Position numbers and translations under genes: made by a program. Below, one piece after another: positions 16,311-24,030 of a stretch of 25,361 nt of DNA (its first letter is position 1; each line of letters starts with the position of its first letter). Origin of the DNA: Gemmatimonadota bacterium (GTDB taxonomy: Bacteria; Latescibacterota; UBA2968; UBA8231); assembly GCA_009840005.1 (NCBI GenBank), contig VXOR01000069.1, positions 1 to 25,361 of the forward strand, written 5' to 3'. The notes under the pieces are model-generated. The model did not search any database. It saw only the letters and a program-made list of their open reading frames with translations, and was not told where the DNA came from.

Positions 16311-17076
16311 TGCGTAACATCAATTAGTTCAATGGAACCGCGCTATGGGGCGCGTTCCCCTTGAGCACCTCGCGCTCAAAAGAGACGCTGAGGTCTATGG
16401 TCTCCACGGGTTCGTTGTCGAAATTAAAGCGGATGGCGATGTCGGCGATTTCCACTTGGATGCGCTGTATTTCGTCGTCCAAACGGGGAAAGACGATGTA
16501 CCCTTCCTCGTCGCGGCCGCTGAAGATAAAGGCATCGGTGAACATGGTTTGCTTGAGAATGTCGGTACGCGCCCTGAACTCGATTCGACCTTGGCCGGAG
16601 TTGGCTTGCCAATACGCTCGGTAGTATTCGTACAGCTCGGCGTAGCTCAAGGCGCGGTAGATTTGATTGTTGGCCGCTTTGATCGTGGCCTTGAGGGGGT
16701 CGATGACGACCTTGGGGAACTGGTAATTGGCGACTCCGAGTTTCATCACCAAAAAGCGAGAAGGCGTCCAGTCGTCGCCGGACGGGACCCAATCGCCAAA
16801 GGTATAGGGATTGACCGCAGCAGCACCGCCGGTCGAGGCTTGGGGAAATTGCCGGTTGAGTTCGGCGTCGGTCATGGGTCTTAGGGTGATGGCCAGCCGC
16901 TCGAGCGCGTAGGTGACGGAGCCGTCGTCGTTGACGGTCATGCCCTCGGCCTGTTGGGATGTGGGCTGGAGGGGTTGAGGGAAATAGCGTCCACAGCCGC
17001 TCGCGAGGAAGAGGAGCACCGCGATCCATAAGCATCCGCGCATTGTACGTTTTCTCTACCTAACTGATGTTACGCA
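16311..17076. repeat. 16-bp inverted repeat bracketing the lipoprotein gene
   Basis: TGCGTAACATCAATTA (16311-16326) and the complement of TAACTGATGTTACGCA (17061-17076) match at 15 of 16 bases. The left copy overlaps the lipoprotein stop codon and the right copy ends 18 bp upstream of its start. An 11-bp piece (TGATGTTACGC) also occurs at 96-106. Confidence 0.65.
16324..17043 (-). CDS. Putative lipoprotein of unknown function
   Basis: The product is 239 aa. A type II signal sequence (MRGCLWIAVLLFLASGC) has lipobox LASGC with Cys17 as the likely lipidated residue; the following GRYFPQ lacks the Asp+2 inner-membrane retention signal, so outer-membrane placement is plausible. The rest is soluble: FLVMKLGVANYQFPKVVIDP in the middle suggests a beta-sandwich of the kind that modulates partner proteins, and there is a Tyr-rich AELYEYYRAYW helix. 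I recognise no named family. It is encoded between the CBM9-like protein and the three discoidin proteins on the same strand and probably belongs to that surface apparatus. Confidence 0.7.
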   Translation of the reverse strand: MRGCLWIAVLLFLASGCGRYFPQPLQPTSQQAEGMTVNDDGSVTYALERLAITLRPMTDAELNRQFPQASTGGAAAVNPYTFGDWVPSGDDWTPSRFLVMKLGVANYQFPKVVIDPLKATIKAANNQIYRALSYAELYEYYRAYWQANSGQGRIEFRARTDILKQTMFTDAFIFSGRDEEGYIVFPRLDDEIQRIQVEIADIAIRFNFDNEPVETIDLSVSFEREVLKGNAPHSAVPLN

Positions 17077-17078
17077 TT

Positions 17079-17167
17079 GTAGGGGCAACCCTTGTGGTTG
17101 CCCTCTTAGGAGGATCCCACTGGCTAAACGCCGTATCGCTTGGGCACCCACAAGGGACGCCCCTTAC
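17079..17167. repeat. 89-bp palindromic repeat related to 12022-12087
   Basis: The arms are GTAGGGGCAACCCTTGTGG... (17079-17103) and ...CCACAAGGGACGCCCCTTAC (17142-17167), and they are imperfect complements. The core GTAGGGGCxxCCCTTGTGG is shared with the element at 12022-12087. It lies in the 249-bp gap between the CBM9-like gene and the lipoprotein gene. Confidence 0.8.
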
Positions 17168-17188
17168 CAAGGCGACGCCGGTGAATAT

Positions 17189-17226
17189 ACAAAAAGTGGG
17201 CGGGCACCGATAACGCGCACCCGCCC
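17189..17226 (-). terminator. Intrinsic terminator (- strand)
   Basis: Read on the - strand, GGGCGGG pairs with CCCGCCC plus wobble extensions, closing a loop of about 15 nt. It is followed by ACTTTTTG with five consecutive T. It sits 67 bp after the stop of the CBM9-like gene. It should reduce read-through into the lipoprotein and discoidin genes. Confidence 0.75.
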
Positions 17227-17240
17227 TAGATATATAAGGT

Positions 17241-17279
17241 GGAGCGGCTTCACGACGGCATTCCGCCGCGAAGCGCTCC
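17241..17279 (-). other. Long GC-rich hairpin after the CBM9-like gene
   Basis: The arms GGAGCG(G)CTTCACGACGG and CCGCCGCGAAGCGCTCC pair over about 17 bp with one bulge and an ATTC/AATG loop. The two non-Watson-Crick positions are G-U pairs in the - strand RNA but A-C in the + strand RNA. The structure is therefore adapted to the leftward transcript. It starts 14 nt after the stop codon and precedes the U-tract terminator, suggesting a 3'-end stabiliser or a tandem terminator. Confidence 0.65.
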
Positions 17280-17292
17280 GAGATGTTAAGGT

Positions 17293-18219
17293 TTAGCGGC
17301 GGAAAGAATCCTTGATCTGCGCCCAAGTTGACTCTTCCACGGACGTTGCAGCGGCGTACTCGCCGCTGCGCAGCAGCAGGGCATGAGCGTAGTACTGCCG
17401 CGCTGAGCCTTCGGGGCCGCGCGTGGTCATGTCGTTGACCACTGAAGAGGCACGGTCGCCGTCGTCTCCTGTTGGCTCGCTGTCCTCAGCCCACAGGTTG
17501 AAGGCTATGCCCGCGCCGTCTTCCCCAGCGACGGCATCCAACTGGAAGGTCTCGCTGGCCGAGGGCCCGCCATCTTCCATGAACCGCTTGACTTCGTAGT
17601 TCCACTCGTAATACGTGGTCCCACCGGCGTCCCATACTTCAGCAGCCCAGGCTTCGGGCGGATCGACGCGGACGGCGAACTCGATGACCTCGTTGTTTTC
17701 CAGCCACCCTTCCGGGCCGGTCCAGCGATAGCGCACGTTCTGCGGCGGCACCATGTCGCCCGGGCGGGCGATGTATTCCATGACCCAACCGGTGCCGAAT
17801 TCGCGACCGTGATCCGTTGGATCGAGGGCGAACTCAATCATGTCGGCGTGCCATTGCTCGACGTTGGTGCCCCAGTGGCAGAGGACGTCGTCGACAATTT
17901 CCATATGCACGTACCAGCGGTTGACATCACCGCCTTTCCAGCCCATGAGGGTGGTGACGTTGTAGTCGTCGCGCTCGGGCAGGGGACGATCCGCTTCGTC
18001 GCGCCACTCATCCATGGTGAGGGTGTACTCGGGATCGAACCAGCCCCAGTCGCTGGCGTCGCCATCGGCGGTCATGGAACTGGGATCGGGGACTTCGAGC
18101 ATGTAAAACTCAAAGCCGAGCCGACCGTTGCGATTCTCGAGGGCCGGCGGATCGTTGAATTGGGCGTTTGCGGCTCCTATTAAGGCTAGGCTAAAGCCGC
18201 ACGCAATCAATAACCTCAT
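17293..18219 (-). CDS. Secreted CBM9-like domain protein
   Basis: The product is 308 aa. The signal peptide is MRLLIACGFSLALIGAANA|Q. The start is firm, with AAGGAGAG 8 nt upstream. The mature protein begins near MTADGDASDWGWFDPEYTLT, followed by strands such as RWYVHMEIVDDVLCH and DMIEFALDPTDHG and the WTGPEGWLENNEVIEFAVRV region. This matches the layout of CBM9-like (carbohydrate-binding, DOMON-type) domains, which open with a DGxxxDW motif and carry Trp-rich ligand faces. There is no C-terminal sorting domain, unlike the discoidin genes further along. As the promoter-proximal gene with its own terminator it is probably the most strongly expressed product of the set. Substrate unknown. Confidence 0.7.
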   Translation of the reverse strand: MRLLIACGFSLALIGAANAQFNDPPALENRNGRLGFEFYMLEVPDPSSMTADGDASDWGWFDPEYTLTMDEWRDEADRPLPERDDYNVTTLMGWKGGDVNRWYVHMEIVDDVLCHWGTNVEQWHADMIEFALDPTDHGREFGTGWVMEYIARPGDMVPPQNVRYRWTGPEGWLENNEVIEFAVRVDPPEAWAAEVWDAGGTTYYEWNYEVKRFMEDGGPSASETFQLDAVAGEDGAGIAFNLWAEDSEPTGDDGDRASSVVNDMTTRGPEGSARQYYAHALLLRSGEYAAATSVEESTWAQIKDSFRR

Positions 18220-18249
18220 TCTTGCTCTCCTTGTGGTGGTTTGAGCGAA

Positions 18250-18311
18250 CTTGCAACCTTTGCAAGCCTGATGTAGAGGCTAAATATACAATCGTCAGCT
18301 ATGAGACACAA
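18250..18311 (-). promoter_or_regulatory. Candidate promoter and dyad for the leftward surface-protein genes
   Basis: On the - strand, TTGTGT (18306-18311) and TATATT (18283-18288) are 17 bp apart, a weak -35 with a good -10. Downstream, CTTGCAA-CCT-TTGCAAG (18250-18266) is a perfect 7-bp dyad in the predicted 5' leader. It could be an operator or a leader hairpin. The SD follows at about 18227-18234. Confidence 0.4.
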
Positions 18312-18327
18312 ACCAGAATTTAACCGC

Positions 18328-18398
18328 AATTTTCGGCCTAAAGTGGACATGGTGACGGCCAAGAGACATACTTAAACGGCAGTCAGAATCCGAAAATT
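18328..18398. other. 9-bp inverted repeat in the divergent intergenic region
   Basis: AATTTTCGG (18328-18336) and CCGAAAATT (18390-18398) are perfect complements 53 bp apart. They lie between the divergent CBM9-like and DUF6785-like genes. They may be paired regulator half-sites, but chance is possible. I see no convincing rightward promoter in the rest of this 258-bp gap. Confidence 0.25.
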
Positions 18399-18477
18399 TG
18401 GCAAGGAAATTGGGCAGATGGAAGCTAGGCGCGTGGGTTTGGTCGGGTCGCAAAGCCGGGCCAGCAGGTAGCGTGCT

Positions 18478-20436
18478 ATGGACGCCGCGAGGAAATCTGC
18501 GGAGCGCGCCGGAATCAGCGTGCGCGCCATGCTCGTGGGGGGCGTGCTGTGCAGCGCGATTGCCGTGGGTCTGCCGTACGGGGAGTTCGTTCTCAACGGC
18601 ACGCAACTCGGGCTGAATTCCTCGACGCCGGCCGCCTTTTTCCTGCTCTTCTTGCTCGTGGCGCTCGTGCAGCCGCTGCTCGGCTTGGTGCGGCGGGACT
18701 GGCTTTTTAGCCGCGCTGAGTTGTTGAGCATTGCGGTGATGATGATGATTACCACTGCCATTGCCGCGCGGGGTTTTATCAGCATTGCGGTGCCGATTCT
18801 GACCGGCATCTTCTACTTTGCCACCCCGGAAAACAACTGGGAGGAGCTGCTCCTCCCGCACATCCCCACTTGGCTCATTCCCTACGATGCGCAAGCCATT
18901 CAAGGTTTTTACGAGGGCCTGCCGGAAGGTGCGGCGATCCCCTGGGGCGTTTGGCTGGAGCCGCTTTTGTGGTGGCTGCTGTTTATGGCTGCGTTCTACG
19001 TGGTAGTAGTGTGTTCGATGGTCATCTTGCGGCGGCAGTGGATGGATCACGAACGGTTGCTCTACCCGCTGACGCAGGTGCCGCTGGGCATGGTCGAGGA
19101 CGCGGCAACGCCCTCGCGCGTCAAACCTTTCCTGAAAAATCCCGCGATGTGGCTGGGGCTGGCTGTGCCGTTTGTCCTGCACGGGGTCAATGCCTTGAGC
19201 CACTACTACGAGTTCATCGGCCGCATCAACTTTGCTTATTCGATACCGTTGGCCCATGACGCGGTGCGGTTTTACTTGCGCTTCGACTGCATGTGGATGG
19301 GGCTGGCCTATCTGGTCAATGCCAACATCACCTTCAGCCTGTGGTTCTTCTATTTGTTGGTCAAAGCCGAGGAGGTGCTCTTCACCCGCATCGGCATCTT
19401 GAGTACCGAAAACTTAGACATCTTCAGCCACACCTTTGAGGGGCCGACCATGGGCCTGCTGAGCCATCAGACCATGGGCGCGATGATCGTCATGGTGATT
19501 TTGGGACTGTGGACGGCGCGCGTCCATATATGGCGCGTTGTGCAGCACCTCTGGCGGCGGGAGGGGCGGTCCGACGGCGAGGAACTGATGTCGTACCGCA
19601 CGGCCATCCTCGGCGTTGCGCTGGGACTCGTGGTCATGTCGCTGTGGCTGTGGCGCTCTGGGATACCGCTGTGGGCGGTCTTCGTCTATCTGTTCGGGGC
19701 GTTTGTCATCTTTTTGGCCCTGACGCGGATGATCGTCGAAGCTGGTTTGGCCGCGGCCGTACAGGGCATGTCGGGCTGCGGCTTTCTCATCTCCAGCGTC
19801 GGCTCCTCGTCCCTTGGGGTAGCCGGGGTGCTAGCTACGGGCATGACGCTCGCTTGGGCCGGCGATCTGCTGGTGTTTATGATGGCCCCCTGTGCCAACG
19901 GCATTCGCATGTTGCACGGCTTGAGCCGCTACAAGCGCCGCATCCTCGCAATGATTGGGCTGGCCATGGCCATTGGCCTCGTGGGCGGGGTTTGCACGAT
20001 CCTCGTGCTGAGTTACCACTATGGCGCGAACAACTACCACGGCTCGTGGGCGTGGTTTGCCAAGGAGCCGTTTCGCGTGGCGCAAAACTTTGCGCTCAAT
20101 CCGACTGGCCCCAATTGGGACGGCTGGCTGTGGAACGGCGTCGGCGCGGCGATTATGGCGCTGTTGATCTGGGCGCGGCACCACCTTTTGTGGTGGCCCT
20201 TCCATCCGTTGGGTTATCTGGCTAGCGGCACTTGGATTCTCAACAGCGTCTGGTTCAGTATCTTCCTCGCGTGGCTGGTCAAGGCACTCGTGCTGAAGTA
20301 CACTGGGCCGAATGGGTACAAGGCGACGCGGTGGTTTTTTCTCGGCATGGTGTTAGGGCAGTTCGTCGCCGGGGGGTTCTGGATGGTAGTAGATGGGTTT
20401 ACAGGTATGACCGGGAATAGGATTCGGATGTTTTGA
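18478..20436 (+). CDS. DUF6785/DUF6784-family polytopic membrane protein
   Basis: The product is 652 aa with roughly 14 hydrophobic helices. The sequence follows a family I recognise from Planctomycetes and Poribacteria-like genomes. It starts with a basic N-terminus and RAMLVGGVLCSAIAVGLPYG, then ITTAIAARGFISIAVPILTG, the strongly conserved FYFATPENNWEELLLPHIP, FYEGLPEGAAIPWGVWLEPL and RRQWMDHERLLYPLTQVPLG. The C-terminal part has WARHHLLWWPFHPLGYLASG and WLVKALVLKYTGPNGY. The biochemical function is unknown; the shape suggests a transporter. SD-like AGCAGGTAG precedes ATG 18478. The ThuA-dehydrogenase gene starts 15 bp after the stop, so the two are probably co-transcribed. Confidence 0.85.
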   Translation: MDAARKSAERAGISVRAMLVGGVLCSAIAVGLPYGEFVLNGTQLGLNSSTPAAFFLLFLLVALVQPLLGLVRRDWLFSRAELLSIAVMMMITTAIAARGFISIAVPILTGIFYFATPENNWEELLLPHIPTWLIPYDAQAIQGFYEGLPEGAAIPWGVWLEPLLWWLLFMAAFYVVVVCSMVILRRQWMDHERLLYPLTQVPLGMVEDAATPSRVKPFLKNPAMWLGLAVPFVLHGVNALSHYYEFIGRINFAYSIPLAHDAVRFYLRFDCMWMGLAYLVNANITFSLWFFYLLVKAEEVLFTRIGILSTENLDIFSHTFEGPTMGLLSHQTMGAMIVMVILGLWTARVHIWRVVQHLWRREGRSDGEELMSYRTAILGVALGLVVMSLWLWRSGIPLWAVFVYLFGAFVIFLALTRMIVEAGLAAAVQGMSGCGFLISSVGSSSLGVAGVLATGMTLAWAGDLLVFMMAPCANGIRMLHGLSRYKRRILAMIGLAMAIGLVGGVCTILVLSYHYGANNYHGSWAWFAKEPFRVAQNFALNPTGPNWDGWLWNGVGAAIMALLIWARHHLLWWPFHPLGYLASGTWILNSVWFSIFLAWLVKALVLKYTGPNGYKATRWFFLGMVLGQFVAGGFWMVVDGFTGMTGNRIRMF

Positions 20437-20451
20437 AAAGAGAGTTACAAG

Positions 20452-23400
20452 ATGATCCGCAGATGGACGCAGATAGACGCAGATGGACGCAGAATGGGAT
20501 ACATAAGGCGATCCACCGCTCGAATCGTGCAAATCATTCCGGCTACTCTTTGGCCTGTTACGCTGTTGTTCGTCGCTCTTAGTGGGCAGGTTTTTACGGA
20601 ATCTTTTGACGACCAGCATGTGGCCGTCTTGGTCTTTACCAAAACCGCTGGTTTTCGCCACGATTCCATTCCCGACGGCATTGCCGCTATCCAGACCTTG
20701 GGACGGGAAAACGGTTTTGCCGTCGAGGCCACTGAGGACGCGGGGCGTTTTACCGATGAGGGCTTGGCAGCGTATCGGGCGGTGATTTTTCTCAATACGA
20801 CTGGTGATGTACTGGCCGCGGACCAAGAGCGAGCTTTCGAGCGCTACATTCGCAGTGGCGGCGGTTTTGTGGGCATCCACTCTGCGGCCGATACCGAGTA
20901 CGACTGGGCTTGGTACGGCGACTTGGTGGGGGCTTATTTCGATAGCCATCCGGCCATTCAACAGGGCCAGATCCAAGTGGCCGACCGGGTTCATCCGGCC
21001 ACCAGCCATTTGTCCGCGCGTTGGCAGCGGCGCGACGAGTGGTACAATTACCGCCGCAATCCCCGGGGGCGAGTCCACGTCTTGGCTACCATGGACGAGG
21101 GCAGCTACAACGGCGGCAACCACGGTTTTGACCATCCCATCGCCTGGTGCCACGACTACGATGGCGGCCGCTCTTGGTACACCGGCGGCGGCCACACCCG
21201 CGAAAGCTACGGCGAGCCTCTGTTCATGCAGCATATCCTCGGCGGCATCGAGTACGCCACTGGAGTAACTGCGGCCGATTGCGGGGCTACGTTGGATACC
21301 AGTTTTGCAAAGGTCGTCCTCGACAGCGAGGCTGAAAATCCCGTTGACTTGGCCGTGGCTCCCGATGGGCGCGTGTTCTTCATCGAACGCAAGGGAGAGT
21401 TGAACGTATATCGGCCCGACCTTGGATTGACCCGCTTGGCCGGACAGTTAGCGGTTTCGACCGACTTTGAGGACGGCCTATTGGGCATCGCCCTAGATCC
21501 AGATTTTGTCCGCAATAATTGGCTCTACCTGTTTTACTCGCCACACGGCGAAGAGGCTAAGCAGCATGTATCCCGCTTTGAGTTAGCGGGCGATGAACTG
21601 GTCTTGGATTCCGAAGTTGTGTTGCTGGAGATTCCCACCCAACGGCGCACGTGCTGCCACTCGGGTGGGGCGCTGGCGTTTGGCCCGGATGGGAACCTGT
21701 ATATCGGCGTCGGCGATAATACCAATCCATTTGATTCGGACGGGTTCAGTCCGTTGGATGAGCGGCCGGGCCGGCGCGATTGGGATGCCCAGCGCACGTC
21801 AGCTAATAGTGCCGATTTGCGCGGCAAAATTCTGCGCATCAAACCTCAAGACGACGGCAGCTACAGTATTCCCCCGGGCAATTTGTTCGCCGAGGCCGAA
21901 GAGGGCCGGCCCGAGATTTACGTCATGGGCGTACGCAATCCCTTCCGGCTGTCGATTGACCGCAAGAGCGGCTGGCTCTACTGGGGCGATGTGGGGCCCG
22001 ACGCCCGACAAGCCGACCCACAGCGGGGGCCGATCGGCCTAGACGAGTGGAATCAGGCGCGGGCGGCGGGCAATTTTGGCTGGCCCTACTGCATTGGCGA
22101 CAACCAGCCCTACGCGGCCTACGATTTTGCCACTGAAAGCTCCGGGATGCCCTTTGATTGCGGGGCACCGAGGAATTTGTCGCCCAATAATACGGGCCTG
22201 CAATCGCTGCCTCCGGCGCAGGCGGCGTGGGTTTGGTATCCGTATGGCACCTCGTCCGCGTTCCCCGAAATTATCGCCGACAGCGGTCGCACGGCACTGG
22301 CTGGCCCGGTGTATTACTACGATGCCGCGGCGGGTAGCAAGAAGCTGCCGGCGTACTACGACGGCACGCTCTTTATGTACGAGTGGGCAAGCAATTGGAT
22401 TAAAGAGGTCAAGCTGGACGAGGACGGGAACATCCTCAAGATCAATCCCTTTTTGGACAGTATGGAATTCATCCGTCCTATCTCCATGGAGTTTGGCCCC
22501 GACGGCTCGCTGTACGTGTTGGAATGGGGCAGCGGCTTTTGGGGCGACAACGACGACGCCCGCGTGGTGCGGATTGACTACGTGCGGGGTACGCGGGCAC
22601 CGGTGCCCCGCATTGAAGCCGCGCCTACCAATGGGGCTGCGCCGTTGGAGGTGCATTTCTCGGGACGCGATTCCTTTGATCCCGACCCGGGGTCGGTGCT
22701 AGACTACGCTTGGGATTTTACCGGCGACGGCGAGATTGACGCGACGGGGGCAGAGGTCGTCTTCACCTACGAGGTAAGCGGCGACTACATTGCCCAGCTA
22801 ACGGTTTCCGACGCCGAGGGCAACCAAGGCGTGGCGCAAGTGCCTATATCGGTGGGCAACACCGTCCCCCAAGTGGAGATCGTGCGGCCCCCGGATGGCG
22901 GTTTTTTTAGCTGGGGAGAAGTAGTAGATTTTGAGGTCCGGGCCATTGACGCAGAGGACGGGACCGCCGACTGCGCTCGGGTGGTATTGCAAGCGTTTAT
23001 CGGCCATGACGAGCACAGCCATCCCCTTGAGGAATACGGCGTTTGCAGCGGTAGTTTTCAGACCGAGTCAGGGCACGGCGGCGACGGCGACGATTTGTTT
23101 TATACGATCGAAGCGCGCTATACAGACCGGGGCACGGAGTCGGTGGCTCCTTTGACTGGTAGGGCGGGCCACATTCTGCAACCCAAGCGCAAGCAAGCCG
23201 AGCACTATACGCGCCAGAGTGGAGTGCTGTTAGAAACGACCGGAGACGAGGCCGGCGGCCGACAGAATATCGGCTTTATTGCCCACGGCGACTGGATTTC
23301 CTTTGCACCCATGAACTTAGAGGGCATTGAGTCGCTCAATTATCGGGTGGCTTCGGCCGGACTAGGGGGACGCATTGAAGTGCGCGTTGATTCGCTGAAG

Positions 23401-23901
23401 GGGCCGCCGATTAGCACAGTGCGCGTGGGGAGTACGGGCGCTTGGCAAGTTTACACAGACCTAGAGGCACCTATTGCGGACCCGGGCGGCACTCACGAGT
23501 TGTTTTTTGTCTTTATACGCAATCCGGGGGACGACGGCTTGTTCAATATCAATTGGATTGATTTCCAAGGACCGGGGGTGTCCCGTCCTCTGGCCACCGC
23601 AGTGAAGGCTGAGTCGCATCAAGAAAGGGCGTTGCCCGGTCAGGCCGTCCTGTATCCGCCCTATCCCAATCCCTTTAACCCGACGGTCCAGATCCGCTTT
23701 GTGCTTCCCGGACGCATGGCCGTGCGGTTGGAGGTTTTCGATATCTTAGGGCAGCGGGTGGATGTCGTGGTCAACGAGACGCTGGACGCCGGAAGCCACG
23801 CGGTGCGGTTTGACAGAGCCGATCTGGCGAGTGGGGTCTATCTCGCGCGTTTGGCTACGCCGAGTGGGGACTTGGTGCGGCGAATGGTGTTGTTGCGCTA
23901 G
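20452..23901 (+). CDS. Secreted ThuA - glucose/sorbosone dehydrogenase - PKD - CBM6 fusion with sorting domain
   Basis: The product is 1,149 aa from ATG 20452; ATG 20494 is an alternative that skips a repeat-encoded stretch. After a signal sequence (to about residue 45) comes ThuA (about 50-275, VAVLVFTKTAGFRHDSIPDG, GGGFVGIHSAADTEYDW). A beta-propeller glucose/sorbosone dehydrogenase domain follows (about 285-705, ENPVDLAVAPDGRVFF, LGIALDPDFVRNNWLYLFYS). Its HSGGALAFGPDGNLYIGVGD contains His403, the position of the catalytic base in PQQ glucose dehydrogenase. Then come PKD (about 715-805, FDPDPGSVLDYAWDFTGDGE), CBM6 (about 920-1045, KQAEHYTRQSG to NINWIDFQG) and a type-A sorting domain (YPNPFNPTVQIRFVLPG, ending RRMVLLR). 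Likely role: extracellular sugar oxidation or breakdown. Confidence 0.9.
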   Translation: MIRRWTQIDADGRRMGYIRRSTARIVQIIPATLWPVTLLFVALSGQVFTESFDDQHVAVLVFTKTAGFRHDSIPDGIAAIQTLGRENGFAVEATEDAGRFTDEGLAAYRAVIFLNTTGDVLAADQERAFERYIRSGGGFVGIHSAADTEYDWAWYGDLVGAYFDSHPAIQQGQIQVADRVHPATSHLSARWQRRDEWYNYRRNPRGRVHVLATMDEGSYNGGNHGFDHPIAWCHDYDGGRSWYTGGGHTRESYGEPLFMQHILGGIEYATGVTAADCGATLDTSFAKVVLDSEAENPVDLAVAPDGRVFFIERKGELNVYRPDLGLTRLAGQLAVSTDFEDGLLGIALDPDFVRNNWLYLFYSPHGEEAKQHVSRFELAGDELVLDSEVVLLEIPTQRRTCCHSGGALAFGPDGNLYIGVGDNTNPFDSDGFSPLDERPGRRDWDAQRTSANSADLRGKILRIKPQDDGSYSIPPGNLFAEAEEGRPEIYVMGVRNPFRLSIDRKSGWLYWGDVGPDARQADPQRGPIGLDEWNQARAAGNFGWPYCIGDNQPYAAYDFATESSGMPFDCGAPRNLSPNNTGLQSLPPAQAAWVWYPYGTSSAFPEIIADSGRTALAGPVYYYDAAAGSKKLPAYYDGTLFMYEWASNWIKEVKLDEDGNILKINPFLDSMEFIRPISMEFGPDGSLYVLEWGSGFWGDNDDARVVRIDYVRGTRAPVPRIEAAPTNGAAPLEVHFSGRDSFDPDPGSVLDYAWDFTGDGEIDATGAEVVFTYEVSGDYIAQLTVSDAEGNQGVAQVPISVGNTVPQVEIVRPPDGGFFSWGEVVDFEVRAIDAEDGTADCARVVLQAFIGHDEHSHPLEEYGVCSGSFQTESGHGGDGDDLFYTIEARYTDRGTESVAPLTGRAGHILQPKRKQAEHYTRQSGVLLETTGDEAGGRQNIGFIAHGDWISFAPMNLEGIESLNYRVASAGLGGRIEVRVDSLKGPPISTVRVGSTGAWQVYTDLEAPIADPGGTHELFFVFIRNPGDDGLFNINWIDFQGPGVSRPLATAVKAESHQERALPGQAVLYPPYPNPFNPTVQIRFVLPGRMAVRLEVFDILGQRVDVVVNETLDAGSHAVRFDRADLASGVYLARLATPSGDLVRRMVLLR
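20455..20493 (+). repeat. CGCAGAT-type short repeat, copy 2, at the 5' end of the ThuA gene
   Basis: Four units of about 10 bp (ATCCGCAGATGG, ACGCAGATAG, ACGCAGATGG, ACGCAGAA) start directly after ATG 20452 and end at the next in-frame ATG (20494). The 39 bp equal 13 codons and read RRWTQIDADGRR, a known artefactual translation of this repeat type. It is inverted relative to the copy at 9563-9591. Confidence 0.8.
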
Positions 23902-23954
23902 CTCATATCCTTGCGGCGGACTGTGGAGTCGCGTCTCGCAATACAAGTAATCCC

Positions 23955-24009
23955 TTGACAACAAAGAGATTTTGTACATTTTATGACCATAGTCATAACT
24001 GTGGTCATA
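23955..24009 (+). promoter_or_regulatory. Promoter and operator of the toxin-antitoxin module
   Basis: TTGACA (23955-23960) is a consensus -35, and an AT-rich stretch at about 23977-23984 can supply a -10 (TTTTAT at 18 bp spacing). Overlapping it, TATGACCATAG (23982-23992) and CTGTGGTCATA (23999-24009) form an 11-bp inverted repeat with one mismatch. This fits binding of the antitoxin dimer for autorepression. Confidence 0.65.
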
Positions 24010-24030
24010 TTACATCAAAAAGGAAGAAAA

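Noticed and set aside
18295..19257. Long - strand open frame (320 codons) opposite the DUF6785 gene
   Set aside because: It is antisense to a well-recognised membrane protein, has low-complexity His/Arg/Gln-rich composition and no signal or domain pattern; it is a GC-rich shadow.
20353..21234. 293-codon - strand open frame across the DUF6785/ThuA junction
   Set aside because: It overlaps two convincing + strand genes and shows no family features.
23983..24030. Upstream ATG (23983) as antitoxin start
   Set aside because: It falls inside the operator dyad and yields an atypical N-terminus; ATG 24031 has the SD and the family-typical start.
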